Below are positions 8,251-17,684 of a DNA stretch of 64,000 nt, piece after piece. Under the pieces are notes generated by a model. That model ran no database searches, had not been told where the DNA came from, and saw nothing but the letters and a program-made list of their open reading frames with translations. How positions within the stretch are numbered: the first letter of the stretch is position 1; the number at the start of each line of letters is the position of its first letter. This stretch comes from Bacteriovoracaceae bacterium UBA3083 (lineage in GTDB: Bacteria > Bdellovibrionota > Bacteriovoracia > Bacteriovoracales > Bacteriovoracaceae), in NCBI GenBank assembly GCA_002366565.1, contig DFBJ01000012.1:62001-126000 (forward strand), given 5' to 3'. Made by a program: the position numbers and the translations under genes.

Positions 8251-9546
8251 GTGTTAGCAAAAAATGATAAATCACTTGGTCTTTTAGAACTTATCGCAAT
8301 CGCCCTTGGTGGTATGGTTGGCGGTGGTATTTTTACAATACTGGGAATCTCTGTTTCTATGATTGGCCCGTACACGCCCTTTGCTATAGCTATTGGAGGC
8401 GGAATTGCAGCCATGGCAGCATACTCATATATTAAGCTTGGAGTGTATTATAAAGATGAGGGAGCGACTTATTCTTTTTATAAAAGAACATTTCCTAAGT
8501 CTAATTTTAGAGCGTCCCTAATTGGTTGGTGGGTGATCTTTGGATATATTAGTACAATTGCACTATATGCTTATACCTTTTCCTCATATGCTTTAAGTAG
8601 TTCCGAATATGCTAATAGTGAGTTTGCTAGAAAAATTGTTGCAGGAGCTATTATCTTTATTTTTACTTCTATTAATATTTGGAGTGTGAAAGGAATGGGG
8701 AAGATAGAAGACATCATGGTTTATACAAAGTTAGTGATCCTTGTGGTTATTTCTTTCACATTGATGAACCATGGAAAAACTACTCTACCTGTTCTTTTTG
8801 AAAATAGTGGAGATGTAACATTTCTTTCTATATTGATTGTTTCTTCATTAACTTTTGTTGCCTATGAAGGATTTCAGCTTGTGATAAATGCTGTAAACGA
8901 AATGGAAAATCCTGAGAAGAACATTCCCCGAGCAATATATTCAGCGATCTCTCTGGCAATACTCATTTATATTGCTATTGCACTAGGGGCCATGCTCGCA
9001 ATTCCTTTTGAAGAGATAATACAAAATAAAGAGTACGCCATGGCATCTGGTGCAGATAAAGTATTGGGGCATTTTGGTGGTGAGCTTGTGATTGTTGGGG
9101 CCCTACTCGCTACAAGTAGTGCCATAAGTGGAACAATCTTTGGTGCCTCAAGGCAAATGTCAGTCATCGCTAGTGATAAGTACTTCCCCCAATTTCTAGC
9201 AAAGAAAGTAAATAATATTCCTGTTTTTTCTATTCTTACAATGTCAATTCTTGCCTTTAGTCTTATTCTAATAGGTGACTTGCAGATGATACTTGAATTT
9301 GGGAGTGTGACATTCTTAATAGTCTCTGTATTAATGGCATTTGCTAATCATAAGATCAGACATAAAACTAACTCTTCTCCAGTTGTTACGACTTTATCAA
9401 TATTGAGTTTAGTTTCAGGGACTTGTTTAATTTTATTTTATGATATTCAAAATCAAATTGAACAACTTTACTTTATTGTTGGAATTTATTGTGTACTTAC
9501 AATTTGTGCATATATATTTTCAAGGAAGTCGAAGAGATTAAGTTAG
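8251..9546 (+). CDS. APC-superfamily amino acid permease
   Basis: A transporter of about 431 residues with some 12 hydrophobic helices. The first helix carries the APC signature LGGMVGGGIFTILG, with unwound Gly motif for substrate binding; VSSLTFVAYEGFQLVINAVNEMENPEKNIPRAI is the typical helix 6 region and loop of the APC family. It would import an amino acid or polyamine with H+ or Na+, substrate unknown. The frame is open back to a TTG at 8182, but GTG 8251 with GGAG 6 bases upstream is the better start because the TTG has no ribosome site and the extra 23 residues are not family-like. Apparently monocistronic. Confidence 0.9.
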   Translation: MLAKNDKSLGLLELIAIALGGMVGGGIFTILGISVSMIGPYTPFAIAIGGGIAAMAAYSYIKLGVYYKDEGATYSFYKRTFPKSNFRASLIGWWVIFGYISTIALYAYTFSSYALSSSEYANSEFARKIVAGAIIFIFTSINIWSVKGMGKIEDIMVYTKLVILVVISFTLMNHGKTTLPVLFENSGDVTFLSILIVSSLTFVAYEGFQLVINAVNEMENPEKNIPRAIYSAISLAILIYIAIALGAMLAIPFEEIIQNKEYAMASGADKVLGHFGGELVIVGALLATSSAISGTIFGASRQMSVIASDKYFPQFLAKKVNNIPVFSILTMSILAFSLILIGDLQMILEFGSVTFLIVSVLMAFANHKIRHKTNSSPVVTTLSILSLVSGTCLILFYDIQNQIEQLYFIVGIYCVLTICAYIFSRKSKRLS

Positions 9547-9657
9547 CTATTAAATATGAGTAGTAGAGTAGTCCTTTATATATGATGTATATTTTTCCTA
9601 GAGCTTTGAGTTGGCTTAATTATTTAGCATCGTGTTCATTAAAGATAAGTCGAACAT

Positions 9658-10539
9658 TTACTTAAAAGGCAGCTTCAATTCATCGACGATAAAATCTATA
9701 AATACTCTCGTTTTGCTTGCGATAAGATTTTTTTCTGGATAGACCAAATAAATATCGGGCTGATTTGATAGCTCATAGTCATCAAGTAGTGTTACAACTT
9801 TACTGCTCTTAATTTGATTGTGAATTAACCAAAGAGAAAGTATAGAAATGCCCATATCTGACTCAACTGCTTGTGCCAACATTTCTCCATAATTGATTCT
9901 AACATCACCTTTGACCTTTACGGTTTGTTCTTTGCGACCTTTTTGAAAGGTCCAATTACTGCTACCAAAGGTAATACAATTGTGGTTTCTTAAGTCAGAA
10001 GGGGTTTTAGGAACACCATGTTTTTTTACATATTCCTTACTTGCACAAATAACTAATCGTCCATCACCTATTCTTCTAGAAATAAGACTGGAGTCCTTGA
10101 GTGGAGCTATCCTAATAGCGACGTCTATTCCTTCCTTAATAATGTCGATCACTTGATCTGTTAAAATCATATCGACCTTTACTTTTGGATACTTTTTTAC
10201 AAACTTTTTAATCACTGGCATTAAATAGAGTCGAGCAAAAGTGGTTGAGGTTGTAAACTTTATGACTCCTTCTGGTTCAGTTTGTGTTGTATTTTGTTCG
10301 AAGGAGTCAACCTTCTCTAGTATTTCAATACAGTAATTGTAGTATATCTCTCCATCTTCCGTAGGGCTAAGCTTGCGTGTGGAGCGATTAAATAGTCTTT
10401 TACCAAGCCTGTCTTCTATGGCCTTTAGCTTTTTACTCATAGTTGCTGGAGATATATTGAACTCTTCACTAGAGACTGTCAGGCTGAGTGTTCGGTATAT
10501 ACTTGAAATTATTCTAAAATCTTCAATTGAGTCTAACAT
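9658..10539 (-). CDS. LysR-family transcriptional regulator
   Basis: A protein of 293 residues from the chosen ATG (MLDSIEDF). N-terminal winged HTH (about 4-62: FNISPATMSKKLKAIEDRLGKRLFNRSTRKLSPTEDG), then a periplasmic-binding-like effector domain with VIKEGIDVAIRIAPLKDSSLISRRIGDGRLVICAS, typical of the LysR group that controls oxidoreductase genes. It probably regulates the divergent MDR-SDR operon. The frame extends 15 residues upstream to 10584, but that ATG overlaps a TATAAT hexamer (10573-10578, minus strand), lacks a ribosome site and adds non-family sequence. Length from 10539 is normal for the family. Confidence 0.9.
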   Translation of the reverse strand: MLDSIEDFRIISSIYRTLSLTVSSEEFNISPATMSKKLKAIEDRLGKRLFNRSTRKLSPTEDGEIYYNYCIEILEKVDSFEQNTTQTEPEGVIKFTTSTTFARLYLMPVIKKFVKKYPKVKVDMILTDQVIDIIKEGIDVAIRIAPLKDSSLISRRIGDGRLVICASKEYVKKHGVPKTPSDLRNHNCITFGSSNWTFQKGRKEQTVKVKGDVRINYGEMLAQAVESDMGISILSLWLIHNQIKSSKVVTLLDDYELSNQPDIYLVYPEKNLIASKTRVFIDFIVDELKLPFK

Positions 10540-10572
10540 ATTATTTGTTCCAGTTTGGAATAAGTGATCTTC

Positions 10573-10578
10573 ATTATA
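10573..10578 (-). promoter_or_regulatory. Possible -10 element of the LysR gene
   Basis: A perfect TATAAT on the minus strand, 33 bases before the preferred LysR start; the -35 candidate (TTCCAA, 17-base spacer) is poor, as expected if expression needs autoregulation. It lies in the 107-base gap shared with the divergent operon. Confidence 0.35.
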
Positions 10579-10646
10579 CATCATTTATTCGTTTTTGGAA
10601 ATGACGTAAAGTAGTCTTAAGAAGAATTAATCCAGAAGGAGATAAT

Positions 10647-11651
10647 ATGAAAACAACTGCAATGATTGTAAATGAGTATGGTGAGAATGCTAAGTTCACA
10701 AAGTCTGAGATTGAACTACCCGAATTAAATGAGAATCAAGTTTTAGTTGAGGTAAATGCAACGAGCATAAACGCAGTAGATAATAAAATTCTACGTGGGG
10801 TTCCTCTTGGGCCAGAGCTTCCTGCTCCACTTCATGGTGATGTTTCAGGTGTCATTGTTGAAGTAGGAAGCATGGTCAAAAGCTTTAAGGCGGGAGATCA
10901 AGTATTTGGTATTGCTGGAGGCCTTGTTGGTTACAATGGAGCTTCGTCAAATCATATGGTGGTAAATGAGGAGCTTATTTATCATAAACCAAAAACACTC
11001 TCTTTTAATGAGTCAGCAGCTTTGCCTTTGGTTTTTATTACTGCATATGAAGGGTTAGTTGAAAAGGCCAAGATTGAAAAAGGACAAAATATTTTAGTCA
11101 TCGGTGGAACTGGCGGTGTTGGCCATCAAGTTGTTCAATTAGCAAAACTACTTGGTGCAAGAGTAACAGCAAGCGTATCAAGTGACGCTAAAGCTGAGAT
11201 CGTTAAATCCTTAGGCGCTGATGTCGTTATCAATAGGAAAGAAGTTGAGCTGCAAGACTACACTAAGGAGGCCGGTGTCGAAGGTGGTTTTGATATTGTT
11301 TTTGATACAGTTGGTGGTGAGCATCTTGATAAAGTATGGGATCTTGTTCGAGCAAATGGTCAAGTGATAACGACAACTAGTATGGAGAAACATGACCTGA
11401 CCCCTGTACATATGAAAGGTATTTCACTACATGTGGTATTTATGCTTTTACCAATGCTTACTGGACAGGATCAGAAAAGACACCAAGAGATATTAAAGTT
11501 TCTTTCTAAAAATGTAGAAAATGGAAATATTAAATCTTTAATTAATGAAAAAGTTTTTAATTTGGAAGAAATAAATGCAGCTCACGAAATATTTGAAAAG
11601 GGTGACTACATTGGGAAGGTTGTTATCGAGAATTCAAATAAGTTGAAATAG
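10647..11651 (+). CDS. Zinc-independent MDR-family NADP-dependent quinone oxidoreductase
   Basis: A 334-residue medium-chain dehydrogenase/reductase. The N-terminal GroES-like domain includes ATSINAVDNKILRG and LHGDVSGVIVEVG; the Rossmann half has VIGGTGGVGHQVVQLAKLLGARV (about 151-173) for NADP(H). The Cys/His zinc ligands of alcohol dehydrogenases are absent, as in QOR/zeta-crystallin. It probably reduces quinones or reactive enones. GGAG lies 9 bases before the ATG. First gene of an operon divergent from a LysR gene, the normal arrangement for an inducible detoxification operon. Confidence 0.9.
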   Translation: MKTTAMIVNEYGENAKFTKSEIELPELNENQVLVEVNATSINAVDNKILRGVPLGPELPAPLHGDVSGVIVEVGSMVKSFKAGDQVFGIAGGLVGYNGASSNHMVVNEELIYHKPKTLSFNESAALPLVFITAYEGLVEKAKIEKGQNILVIGGTGGVGHQVVQLAKLLGARVTASVSSDAKAEIVKSLGADVVINRKEVELQDYTKEAGVEGGFDIVFDTVGGEHLDKVWDLVRANGQVITTTSMEKHDLTPVHMKGISLHVVFMLLPMLTGQDQKRHQEILKFLSKNVENGNIKSLINEKVFNLEEINAAHEIFEKGDYIGKVVIENSNKLK

Positions 11652-11724
11652 TAAAAAGTCTTTTACATTGCAATGCCAGGCGATAGAATAAGGATTTTCT
11701 TAATTCGTCGAAAGGAGTTTATTA

Positions 11725-12102
11725 GTGAGCTTAGAAAAAAATAAAGAAAGTGCAATTGCATTTTATAAAATGGCATATGAGGGGAACCCCAAAAAAGCAG
11801 TTGAACTCTACGTTGGGGATGAGTATATCCAACATAATCCAGTCGTAGGTGATGGAGCAGGGGCCTTTATAGAATACTTCACTCGTATGCATGAGGAATA
11901 TACAGATAAGTCTATAGAGTTTGTTAGGGCGGTTGCAGAGGAAGATCTTGTAGCTCTTCACACTCATCAAACTTGGCCTGATAATGATGAATATGTGACA
12001 ATGGATTTTTTTAGATTTAATAATCATGGAAAAATTGTTGAGCATTGGGATGCGATACAGCAGATCCCTGAAAGAAGTGAAAATAAAAATAAGATGTACT
12101 AG
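11725..12102 (+). CDS. SnoaL/NTF2-like family protein
   Basis: A 125-residue single-domain protein with the SnoaL-like polyketide-cyclase/NTF2 fold: helix with FYKMAYEGNPKKAVELYV, then YIQHNPVVGDGAGAFIEYF, VALHTHQTWP and MDFFRFNNHGKIVEHWDAIQQIP. The HNP...HTH...EHWD pattern is shared by many stress-operon SnoaL proteins of unknown substrate. Start is GTG 11725 with AAAGGAG 7 bases upstream. Eight bases separate it from the SDR gene, so they are co-transcribed. Confidence 0.88.
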   Translation: MSLEKNKESAIAFYKMAYEGNPKKAVELYVGDEYIQHNPVVGDGAGAFIEYFTRMHEEYTDKSIEFVRAVAEEDLVALHTHQTWPDNDEYVTMDFFRFNNHGKIVEHWDAIQQIPERSENKNKMY

Positions 12103-12110
12103 AGGATGTT

Positions 12111-12878
12111 ATGAAAAAAATATTAATTACAGGTGCTACTGATGGGATTGGACTCGAGACAGCTCGAAAATTAAAATCTCTTGGACATGATTTAATTATA
12201 CATGGGCGAAACTCTGACAAGCTAGCAAGAGTTGCTGCTGAATTAGGTGTAGACTCAATTAGAGCAGATTTATCCAATTTATCAGAAGTAAAAGAGATGG
12301 CCGACACTATCCTTTCAAAGTACAAAGAGATTGACGTGCTTATCAATAATGCGGGTGTTTTTAAGACATTGAATCCAAGAACAGAAGATGGATATGATGT
12401 TCGTTTTATGGTGAATACGTTTGCTCCTTATCTATTAACGCAAAATCTGTTACCTATTTTAAAAAGTGGTAGAGTTGTCAATCTTTCTTCGGCTGCGCAA
12501 TCATCAGTTAATTTTGATGCGATGTCTGGTAAAACTGAATTGAGTGACTTTGAAGCTTATGCTCAAAGTAAGCTTGCAATTACTATGTGGTCTCGGCAGA
12601 TGGCCAATACTTTAGGTAATGATGGACCAGTTATAATTGCTGTTAATCCAGCATCTTTACTTGGAACCAAAATGGTTAAAGAAGGATTTAATACTTCAGG
12701 AAATGATATTAACATTGGTGTGGATATTCTAATAAGCCTATCTCTAGATGCTGAACATGCTTCTCACTCTGGTGAATACTACGATAATGATAGCCAAAGG
12801 TATGCAGCTCCAGAAGCGGATGGACTTGACGATGAAAAAGCAAAAAAAATAATAGAATTTATAAAGGAATTAATATGA
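12111..12878 (+). CDS. Short-chain dehydrogenase/reductase (SDR)
   Basis: A 255-residue classical SDR: cofactor motif TGATDGIGLETARKL (T-G-x3-G-x-G) at residues 7-21, Arg after beta-2 suggesting NADP(H), NNAGV at about 79-83, catalytic Ser in VVNLSSAAQ and Y-x-x-x-K in YAQSKLA (about 150-156). It would oxidise or reduce an alcohol/carbonyl; substrate unknown. Stop overlaps the next start (ATGA at 12875), so translation is coupled to the DUF4437 lipoprotein. Confidence 0.92.
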   Translation: MKKILITGATDGIGLETARKLKSLGHDLIIHGRNSDKLARVAAELGVDSIRADLSNLSEVKEMADTILSKYKEIDVLINNAGVFKTLNPRTEDGYDVRFMVNTFAPYLLTQNLLPILKSGRVVNLSSAAQSSVNFDAMSGKTELSDFEAYAQSKLAITMWSRQMANTLGNDGPVIIAVNPASLLGTKMVKEGFNTSGNDINIGVDILISLSLDAEHASHSGEYYDNDSQRYAAPEADGLDDEKAKKIIEFIKELI

Positions 12879-13639
12879 ACAAACTGATACTTGCAATAAT
12901 TACGAGTTCTATAATGGTGAGCTGTGCTCATAGTGATAGAAATAGTCAAAACGTTAAAATTCTACCTATATCAAAAGTTAACTGGGAAAAACTAAACCCT
13001 GCTCGTGGGGATAAAAGTCCTCAGGCAGGAACATTATGGGGAGATAGAAAGGGGAGTCCTGCAACAGGTTTTCTTGCTAAGTTTGTAGATGGCTTTTCAT
13101 CACCTCCACATATTCATAATGTTTCATATAGAGCAATTGTAATTGAAGGATTGGTACATAATGACGATCCAGACGCTGAAAAAATGTGGATGCCTAAAGG
13201 GTCTTTCTGGACTCAGCCTGCAGGAGAGTCACATATAACATCTGCAAAAGGGAATAAAAATATTGCTCTAGTTGAGATTGATAATGGGCCATACTTGGTT
13301 AAGCCAATTAAGAAAAATTTTGATAATGGAGAGAAACCATACAATATTCACGCATCAAATATTATTTGGAAAGATAAAGGAAAATATAAAATTGTTGACC
13401 TTTGGCAGAACAAGAATGGTGTAGTCACAGGTTCAATGCTTAAGTTTGTAGGAAAAATGGGAATTGAAGCTACTAAGGCAAAATTGGTTGTTATTTCTGG
13501 AGAGATAAAAGCTAAGAATCAAGTTCTAGGAGCTGGAAGCTTAATTTCTGTAGATGATTCCGCTAAACTTGAAGTATCATGCAAGGTGGAGGAATGTATT
13601 TTATATTTAAAGTCTGTAAATGACTTTAGCACTTATTAA
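12875..13639 (+). CDS. DUF4437/cupin-like lipoprotein
   Basis: The 254-residue product begins with a lipoprotein signal (lipobox VSC around residue 17), so it should be anchored in the envelope. The remainder reads as a double cupin-like DUF4437 protein: NWEKLNPARGDKSPQAGTLWGDR, then HIHNVSYRAIVIEGLVHN and WTQPAGESHITSA, with His residues in the metal-binding positions of cupins. It closes the LysR-linked operon and is followed by a good terminator. The enzymatic role is unknown; a ligand-binding or small-molecule-modifying function is inferred. Confidence 0.82.
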   Translation: MNKLILAIITSSIMVSCAHSDRNSQNVKILPISKVNWEKLNPARGDKSPQAGTLWGDRKGSPATGFLAKFVDGFSSPPHIHNVSYRAIVIEGLVHNDDPDAEKMWMPKGSFWTQPAGESHITSAKGNKNIALVEIDNGPYLVKPIKKNFDNGEKPYNIHASNIIWKDKGKYKIVDLWQNKNGVVTGSMLKFVGKMGIEATKAKLVVISGEIKAKNQVLGAGSLISVDDSAKLEVSCKVEECILYLKSVNDFSTY

Positions 13640-13713
13640 ATTCTTCTTTATATAGTTTCATTACGTTAGTTATTATGTGCTAGCTTTTTTGATAAACCAT
13701 TCTAGTGAACTAG

Positions 13714-13744
13714 GGCCATTATTAATTTAAATAATGGCCTTTTT
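13714..13744 (+). terminator. Intrinsic terminator of the redox operon
   Basis: A 10-bp perfect stem (13714-13723 with 13730-13739), six-base loop, followed by TTTTT. It lies 75 bases after the DUF4437 gene. Confidence 0.85.
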
Positions 13745-13883
13745 ATTTTAGTGCTTATCGGTTTTTGTAGATTTCTATAAAATCATTGTTTCAACGAGTA
13801 CATATAGAGATAGGGAGTAAGAAGGACAGATAAATGGTGCCTCATGAATACATAAATGTATGTTCATTGATTCTAATAATTCC

Positions 13884-14522
13884 CTAAGAGAGTAGTTCTC
13901 TATAGTAAGAATAGATCTCGTTTGAAATTCGTGAGTACTTCGCATTCTTCTTATAGTGACACATGCTCTTTTGAAAGTATGATGTTTTCAACTTACAGCT
14001 TTTATCAAATAATTCTTCACTGTATTTAGGTATTTCATACCCACGGTCTTTACTGATGTAGATCGTCTCATACTGTTGTCCCTGGTGGACTATGAGCTCG
14101 CTTTTAATAAGTTTAAAGTTAAGGTCTCTAAGTGACTCTCTAAGCTCATATTGATGATAGTGAGTGCATAGAATGAGTTCAAAGTTATGAGAGTTTCCAC
14201 TTACGAGATCGTCTACAATCTCTATTGCCATCTTTCCACCAATACCACAGATATAGATTAGGGTATTGTCGTTAGTTACTTTTATATTTCTGGCGTCTAG
14301 AGTGTTTAAGGTATATCTCTCACTTGGAACATTGTAGAGCTTTGTATTAAGCTTCTCTACGATATGTGGAACGATATCATTGAAGTGAATCATTGCATTT
14401 GGAAACTCACGAATAAGTTTATAACCAAGCTTTCCATGGTCACAACAAGTATCCCAGATATCAGAGTATTCTCTGTCTGGGATTTTTGAAATAATATCGA
14501 GTCTTTTTTCTGGTTGTTTCAT
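13884..14522 (-). CDS. TrmK-like tRNA (adenine-N1)-methyltransferase
   Basis: A 212-residue SAM-dependent methyltransferase resembling TrmK/YqfN, which methylates A22 of some tRNAs at N1. Opening RLDIISKIPDREYSDIWDTCCDHGKLGYKL contains the SAM-binding loop (D-x-C-C-D-H-G), and LIYICGIGGKMAIEIVDDLV matches the family's 'GMGG' motif. Further on, THYHQYELRESLRDLNFKLIKSELI fits the TrmK region after the core. The C-terminal 40 residues are basic and probably contact tRNA. It follows the gcvP gene in the same direction, separated by a hairpin. The precise RNA target is inferred from the family. Confidence 0.75.
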   Translation of the reverse strand: MKQPEKRLDIISKIPDREYSDIWDTCCDHGKLGYKLIREFPNAMIHFNDIVPHIVEKLNTKLYNVPSERYTLNTLDARNIKVTNDNTLIYICGIGGKMAIEIVDDLVSGNSHNFELILCTHYHQYELRESLRDLNFKLIKSELIVHQGQQYETIYISKDRGYEIPKYSEELFDKSCKLKTSYFQKSMCHYKKNAKYSRISNEIYSYYRELLS

Positions 14523-14533
14523 GGCAAAAGATA

Positions 14534-14560
14534 AGCGTAGATAGAATCTCTATCTACGCT
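14534..14560 (-). terminator. Terminator/attenuator hairpin after gcvP
   Basis: An 11-bp perfect stem (14534-14544 with 14550-14560), loop of 5 bases, between the gcvP stop (14572) and the trmK-like ATG (14522) on the minus strand, followed by TTATCTTTT. It may limit read-through from gcvP into the methyltransferase gene. Confidence 0.65.
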
Positions 14561-14571
14561 ATTGATAATTG

Positions 14572-17500
14572 TTAAACTGACTCGTGTGCAGTTAAGATTT
14601 TCTTTGTAACCTCAGATGGAGACATTGCTGTAAGTTCTCCTGGCTCAATAATATTCTTAGCTAACACAGGAAGACTTGTTATTTTTTCAAATAGATCAAG
14701 GTTCTTGTTTGCACTTACTTCATCAACTTTCTTAATAGGTGTGAAGTGAGGAGTCGTTAAAAGAACTTGTGGGTGCTCATTAATTATAAGCTTAATCTCT
14801 TTAACAACAGCTACAAAGTCATCAAGCTCTTTTTTAGTGAAAGACTCTGTTGGCTCAACCATAAGTCCGTAAACTTCAGGGAAGGCAACAGTAGGAGCGT
14901 GTAGACCAAAGTCTAGGAATAGCTTACCAATTTTTGCAATGGCCGCTGACTTAACAGTTCCTGCATTTGCTATTTTAGCAAATTCATCATCTGTAAGAGT
15001 TAAGATAAACTCATGCATTCTAGGTGAGCTTTCTGATCTAGAAGGTAGAGTTGGGAAAGTTTCCTTAAGTTGGTGATAAAGATATTTTGCCGAAAGAACA
15101 GCTATCGCTGACATCTGCTTAACACCTTCACAACCTAGAGCTTTTATATATGTGTAACATCTAACTTTATGAGCAAAGTTTCCGTGGTGTCTGTGGAAGC
15201 TACCAATAGATTTTGGAGCTTTAAAAGTTTCAAACTTATCTCCATTCTTTCTTACTTGGATTCCTGGCATATAATCTAATAGTCTAGAACTTACTCCAAC
15301 TATTGCATCTCCTGGACCCCCTCCACCATGTGGAATTGTCCAAGTCTTATGAAGATTATTGTGAACAGCATCTACGCCCATCTTATCTAGGTCTACCCAA
15401 CCTGCGATAGCGTTCATATTTGCTCCATCCATATAAACTAGTCCGTCTACTGAATGGATAAGTTCTGCCATTTCTTTAAATTGAGTTTCAAAAATACCTG
15501 CAGTATTTGGGTTTGTTACCATAATACCAGCGATTCTTTCACCGTATTCTTCAACAACTGATTTTAATTGAGTAAAATCAATTTCTGCATTTTCATTTGC
15601 TTCAATTGTGATGATTCCGTATTGAACTCCACCAGCTTTCTTTGTTTCAAATCCGGCCATAGTTGCTGTTGCAGGATTTGTCCCGTGAGCACTTCTTGGA
15701 ATTAGGATAATATCTTTCTTCTCAGCATTTCCTCTCTCACGGTGATAGGCCTGGAACATCTTAATTCCTACTAGCTCACCTTGCGCTCCAGCTACTGGTT
15801 GAGTCACAACTCCAGGTAGACCAGTTATAGCTTTAAACATCTCTTGAGTTTCAAAAAGAATTTCTAAGTTTGCCTGTGTATCAACTTCTGGTGCCTGTGG
15901 GTGAGTGTCTGTAAAACCTTTCAGTCCTGCAGCGTAGTCATTGATATATGGGTTGTACTTCATAGTACATGAACCTAGAGGATAAATATTATCATCTGGA
16001 GAAACGTTCATATTTCCAAGTTCGGTGTAGAAGCTCTTTACTTCTTCTGAACTAAACTCTGGTAGACCAACTGTATTTTCTCTTAATAGGTCTCCAGGAA
16101 TATCTGGCATATCTATTTCTAGGTCTTCATCATTTAATTTTAAATTTTGATCTAAGAAATTAGTTAGTTTCTCTAAATCACCATCGTTTTGTAGATCAGA
16201 GAAACTCATTTTTAATTGATTTTCCTTTCCTAGTCTTGAACTAATATCTACACCAAGGTGAATTCCTGCTTCACTTGCTTTATTCATTAGTGCATTTAAG
16301 TCACCATTGTAAGTGAATACTATTTCATTAAAGAAAGGTGAGTATGGAAATGTTGGGTTTAACTCTTCATACTTTGAAAGTTCAATATAGATTTGAGTAG
16401 CAAGCTCTCTACCGGCCATCATCGACTCAGTCATTCCACTTTCACCACGACCTAAGATCCCTGCACCTGCAGCAGAAGCTAGAAACGACTGGTTAGAACA
16501 AATGTTACTTGTCGCTTTTTCTCTTCTTATATGTTGTTCACGAGTAGAGAGTACAATTGAAAGACAAGTTCTTCCTTCTCCGTCTTTGCCCTTTCCAATA
16601 TATCTACCGGCAGTAGATCTTATCGCTGTTTTATTTTTTTCATTATATCTAATTCCAAAAATACCAAGTCCTGGTCCACCCCAGTTAGGACCAATCGCTA
16701 AGTGCTGTCCTTCACCAACGATCATGTCAGCACCTTGGTTATTACTTCCGTATTCTACAGGAGCTAATAAACCTTCAGTCGCTAGTAACATAGGATCGAT
16801 GATTGCAATTGATTGAATCTGTGCTTCTGTACAAAGATCAGTAAGAGCATTTACATCTTCAATAAGACCAAGGTTATTTACCTGACAAAAAGCAAACCCT
16901 GATAGGTTTTCTTTTTCTTTCTCAATTAATGCTTTAGCAGCGTCAATATCTGTTAAACCTGTTTCTTTATCAATTGGTAGAGTTATGATTTCTAAGTTCG
17001 TTTCTTTTGCTTGAGTTCTTAGAACTTCTAAATCACCAGGATAAATACCTTCAGAGATAATAACCTTATTTGTTTTTCTTTTAATTCTTGTAGCAGTATT
17101 ACAAGCTTCAAATAGACAAGTTGATCTATCGTAGAATGAAGCGTTGATTGCTTCAAAACCAGTTAGCATTGATAAAGTGCTTGAATACATCCATAGAGTC
17201 CAAAGAGTTCCTTGAGATCTTTCTGGTTGGTAAGGAGTATAGGCCGTTGTAAGTCCTCTGATGTCACAAACAAATGGAACTACTTCTGGAACTTTATATT
17301 GTTGAAGTCCATCACCGATAAATGATGTCTTTATATTATTCTTTGCTGCTAGATCTTCTACATGAGCAACTAGTTGTTCATACTCTAAATGCTTACCAAG
17401 CTCTTTAGGCCCTTGATCCATAAGTATGTCTTCAGGAATATGGGCGTATAATTCCTTAAGGCTCTTAACGCCAATTGTTTCCATCATTTCATTGATTTCA

Positions 17501-17583
17501 GTCTCAGTAGCACTGATGTAAAATGGAGTTAATTCTCTTTCAAGTTCTTTTGGGTTATATGGTAAGTTTTCAATTCGACTCAT
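14572..17583 (-). CDS. gcvP: Glycine dehydrogenase (decarboxylating), fused PA-PB P protein
   Basis: This 1003-residue P protein of the glycine cleavage system decarboxylates glycine with PLP and passes the aminomethyl group to the H protein. Residues 1-450 match the subunit-1 type (GcvPA: LPYNPKELERELTPFY, then PEVVPFVCDIRGLTTAYTPYQPE and GEGQHLAIGPNWGGPGLGIFG). Residues about 495-1003 match subunit 2 (GcvPB: YPLGSCTMKYNPYIND; PLP lysine near 743 in HKTW followed by PHGGGGPG). It is thus a head-to-tail fusion resembling the split, Gram-positive/archaeal form rather than a standard proteobacterial P protein. T and H protein genes are not in the window. No glycine riboswitch is visible in the 101-base upstream gap. 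Confidence 0.92.
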   Translation of the reverse strand: MSRIENLPYNPKELERELTPFYISATETEINEMMETIGVKSLKELYAHIPEDILMDQGPKELGKHLEYEQLVAHVEDLAAKNNIKTSFIGDGLQQYKVPEVVPFVCDIRGLTTAYTPYQPERSQGTLWTLWMYSSTLSMLTGFEAINASFYDRSTCLFEACNTATRIKRKTNKVIISEGIYPGDLEVLRTQAKETNLEIITLPIDKETGLTDIDAAKALIEKEKENLSGFAFCQVNNLGLIEDVNALTDLCTEAQIQSIAIIDPMLLATEGLLAPVEYGSNNQGADMIVGEGQHLAIGPNWGGPGLGIFGIRYNEKNKTAIRSTAGRYIGKGKDGEGRTCLSIVLSTREQHIRREKATSNICSNQSFLASAAGAGILGRGESGMTESMMAGRELATQIYIELSKYEELNPTFPYSPFFNEIVFTYNGDLNALMNKASEAGIHLGVDISSRLGKENQLKMSFSDLQNDGDLEKLTNFLDQNLKLNDEDLEIDMPDIPGDLLRENTVGLPEFSSEEVKSFYTELGNMNVSPDDNIYPLGSCTMKYNPYINDYAAGLKGFTDTHPQAPEVDTQANLEILFETQEMFKAITGLPGVVTQPVAGAQGELVGIKMFQAYHRERGNAEKKDIILIPRSAHGTNPATATMAGFETKKAGGVQYGIITIEANENAEIDFTQLKSVVEEYGERIAGIMVTNPNTAGIFETQFKEMAELIHSVDGLVYMDGANMNAIAGWVDLDKMGVDAVHNNLHKTWTIPHGGGGPGDAIVGVSSRLLDYMPGIQVRKNGDKFETFKAPKSIGSFHRHHGNFAHKVRCYTYIKALGCEGVKQMSAIAVLSAKYLYHQLKETFPTLPSRSESSPRMHEFILTLTDDEFAKIANAGTVKSAAIAKIGKLFLDFGLHAPTVAFPEVYGLMVEPTESFTKKELDDFVAVVKEIKLIINEHPQVLLTTPHFTPIKKVDEVSANKNLDLFEKITSLPVLAKNIIEPGELTAMSPSEVTKKILTAHESV

Positions 17584-17684
17584 GGATCTTCTTCCTCTGT
17601 GCGTCTAGTATTAAATTTTTAGGCTAACTTAATATCATGTAATAAATGACTTTATCTACCTAAATTAACTGTTATAATCTAAGA

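Noticed and set aside
17584..17684. Glycine riboswitch before gcvP
   Set aside because: The gap is only 101 bases and shows no paired conserved aptamer cores.
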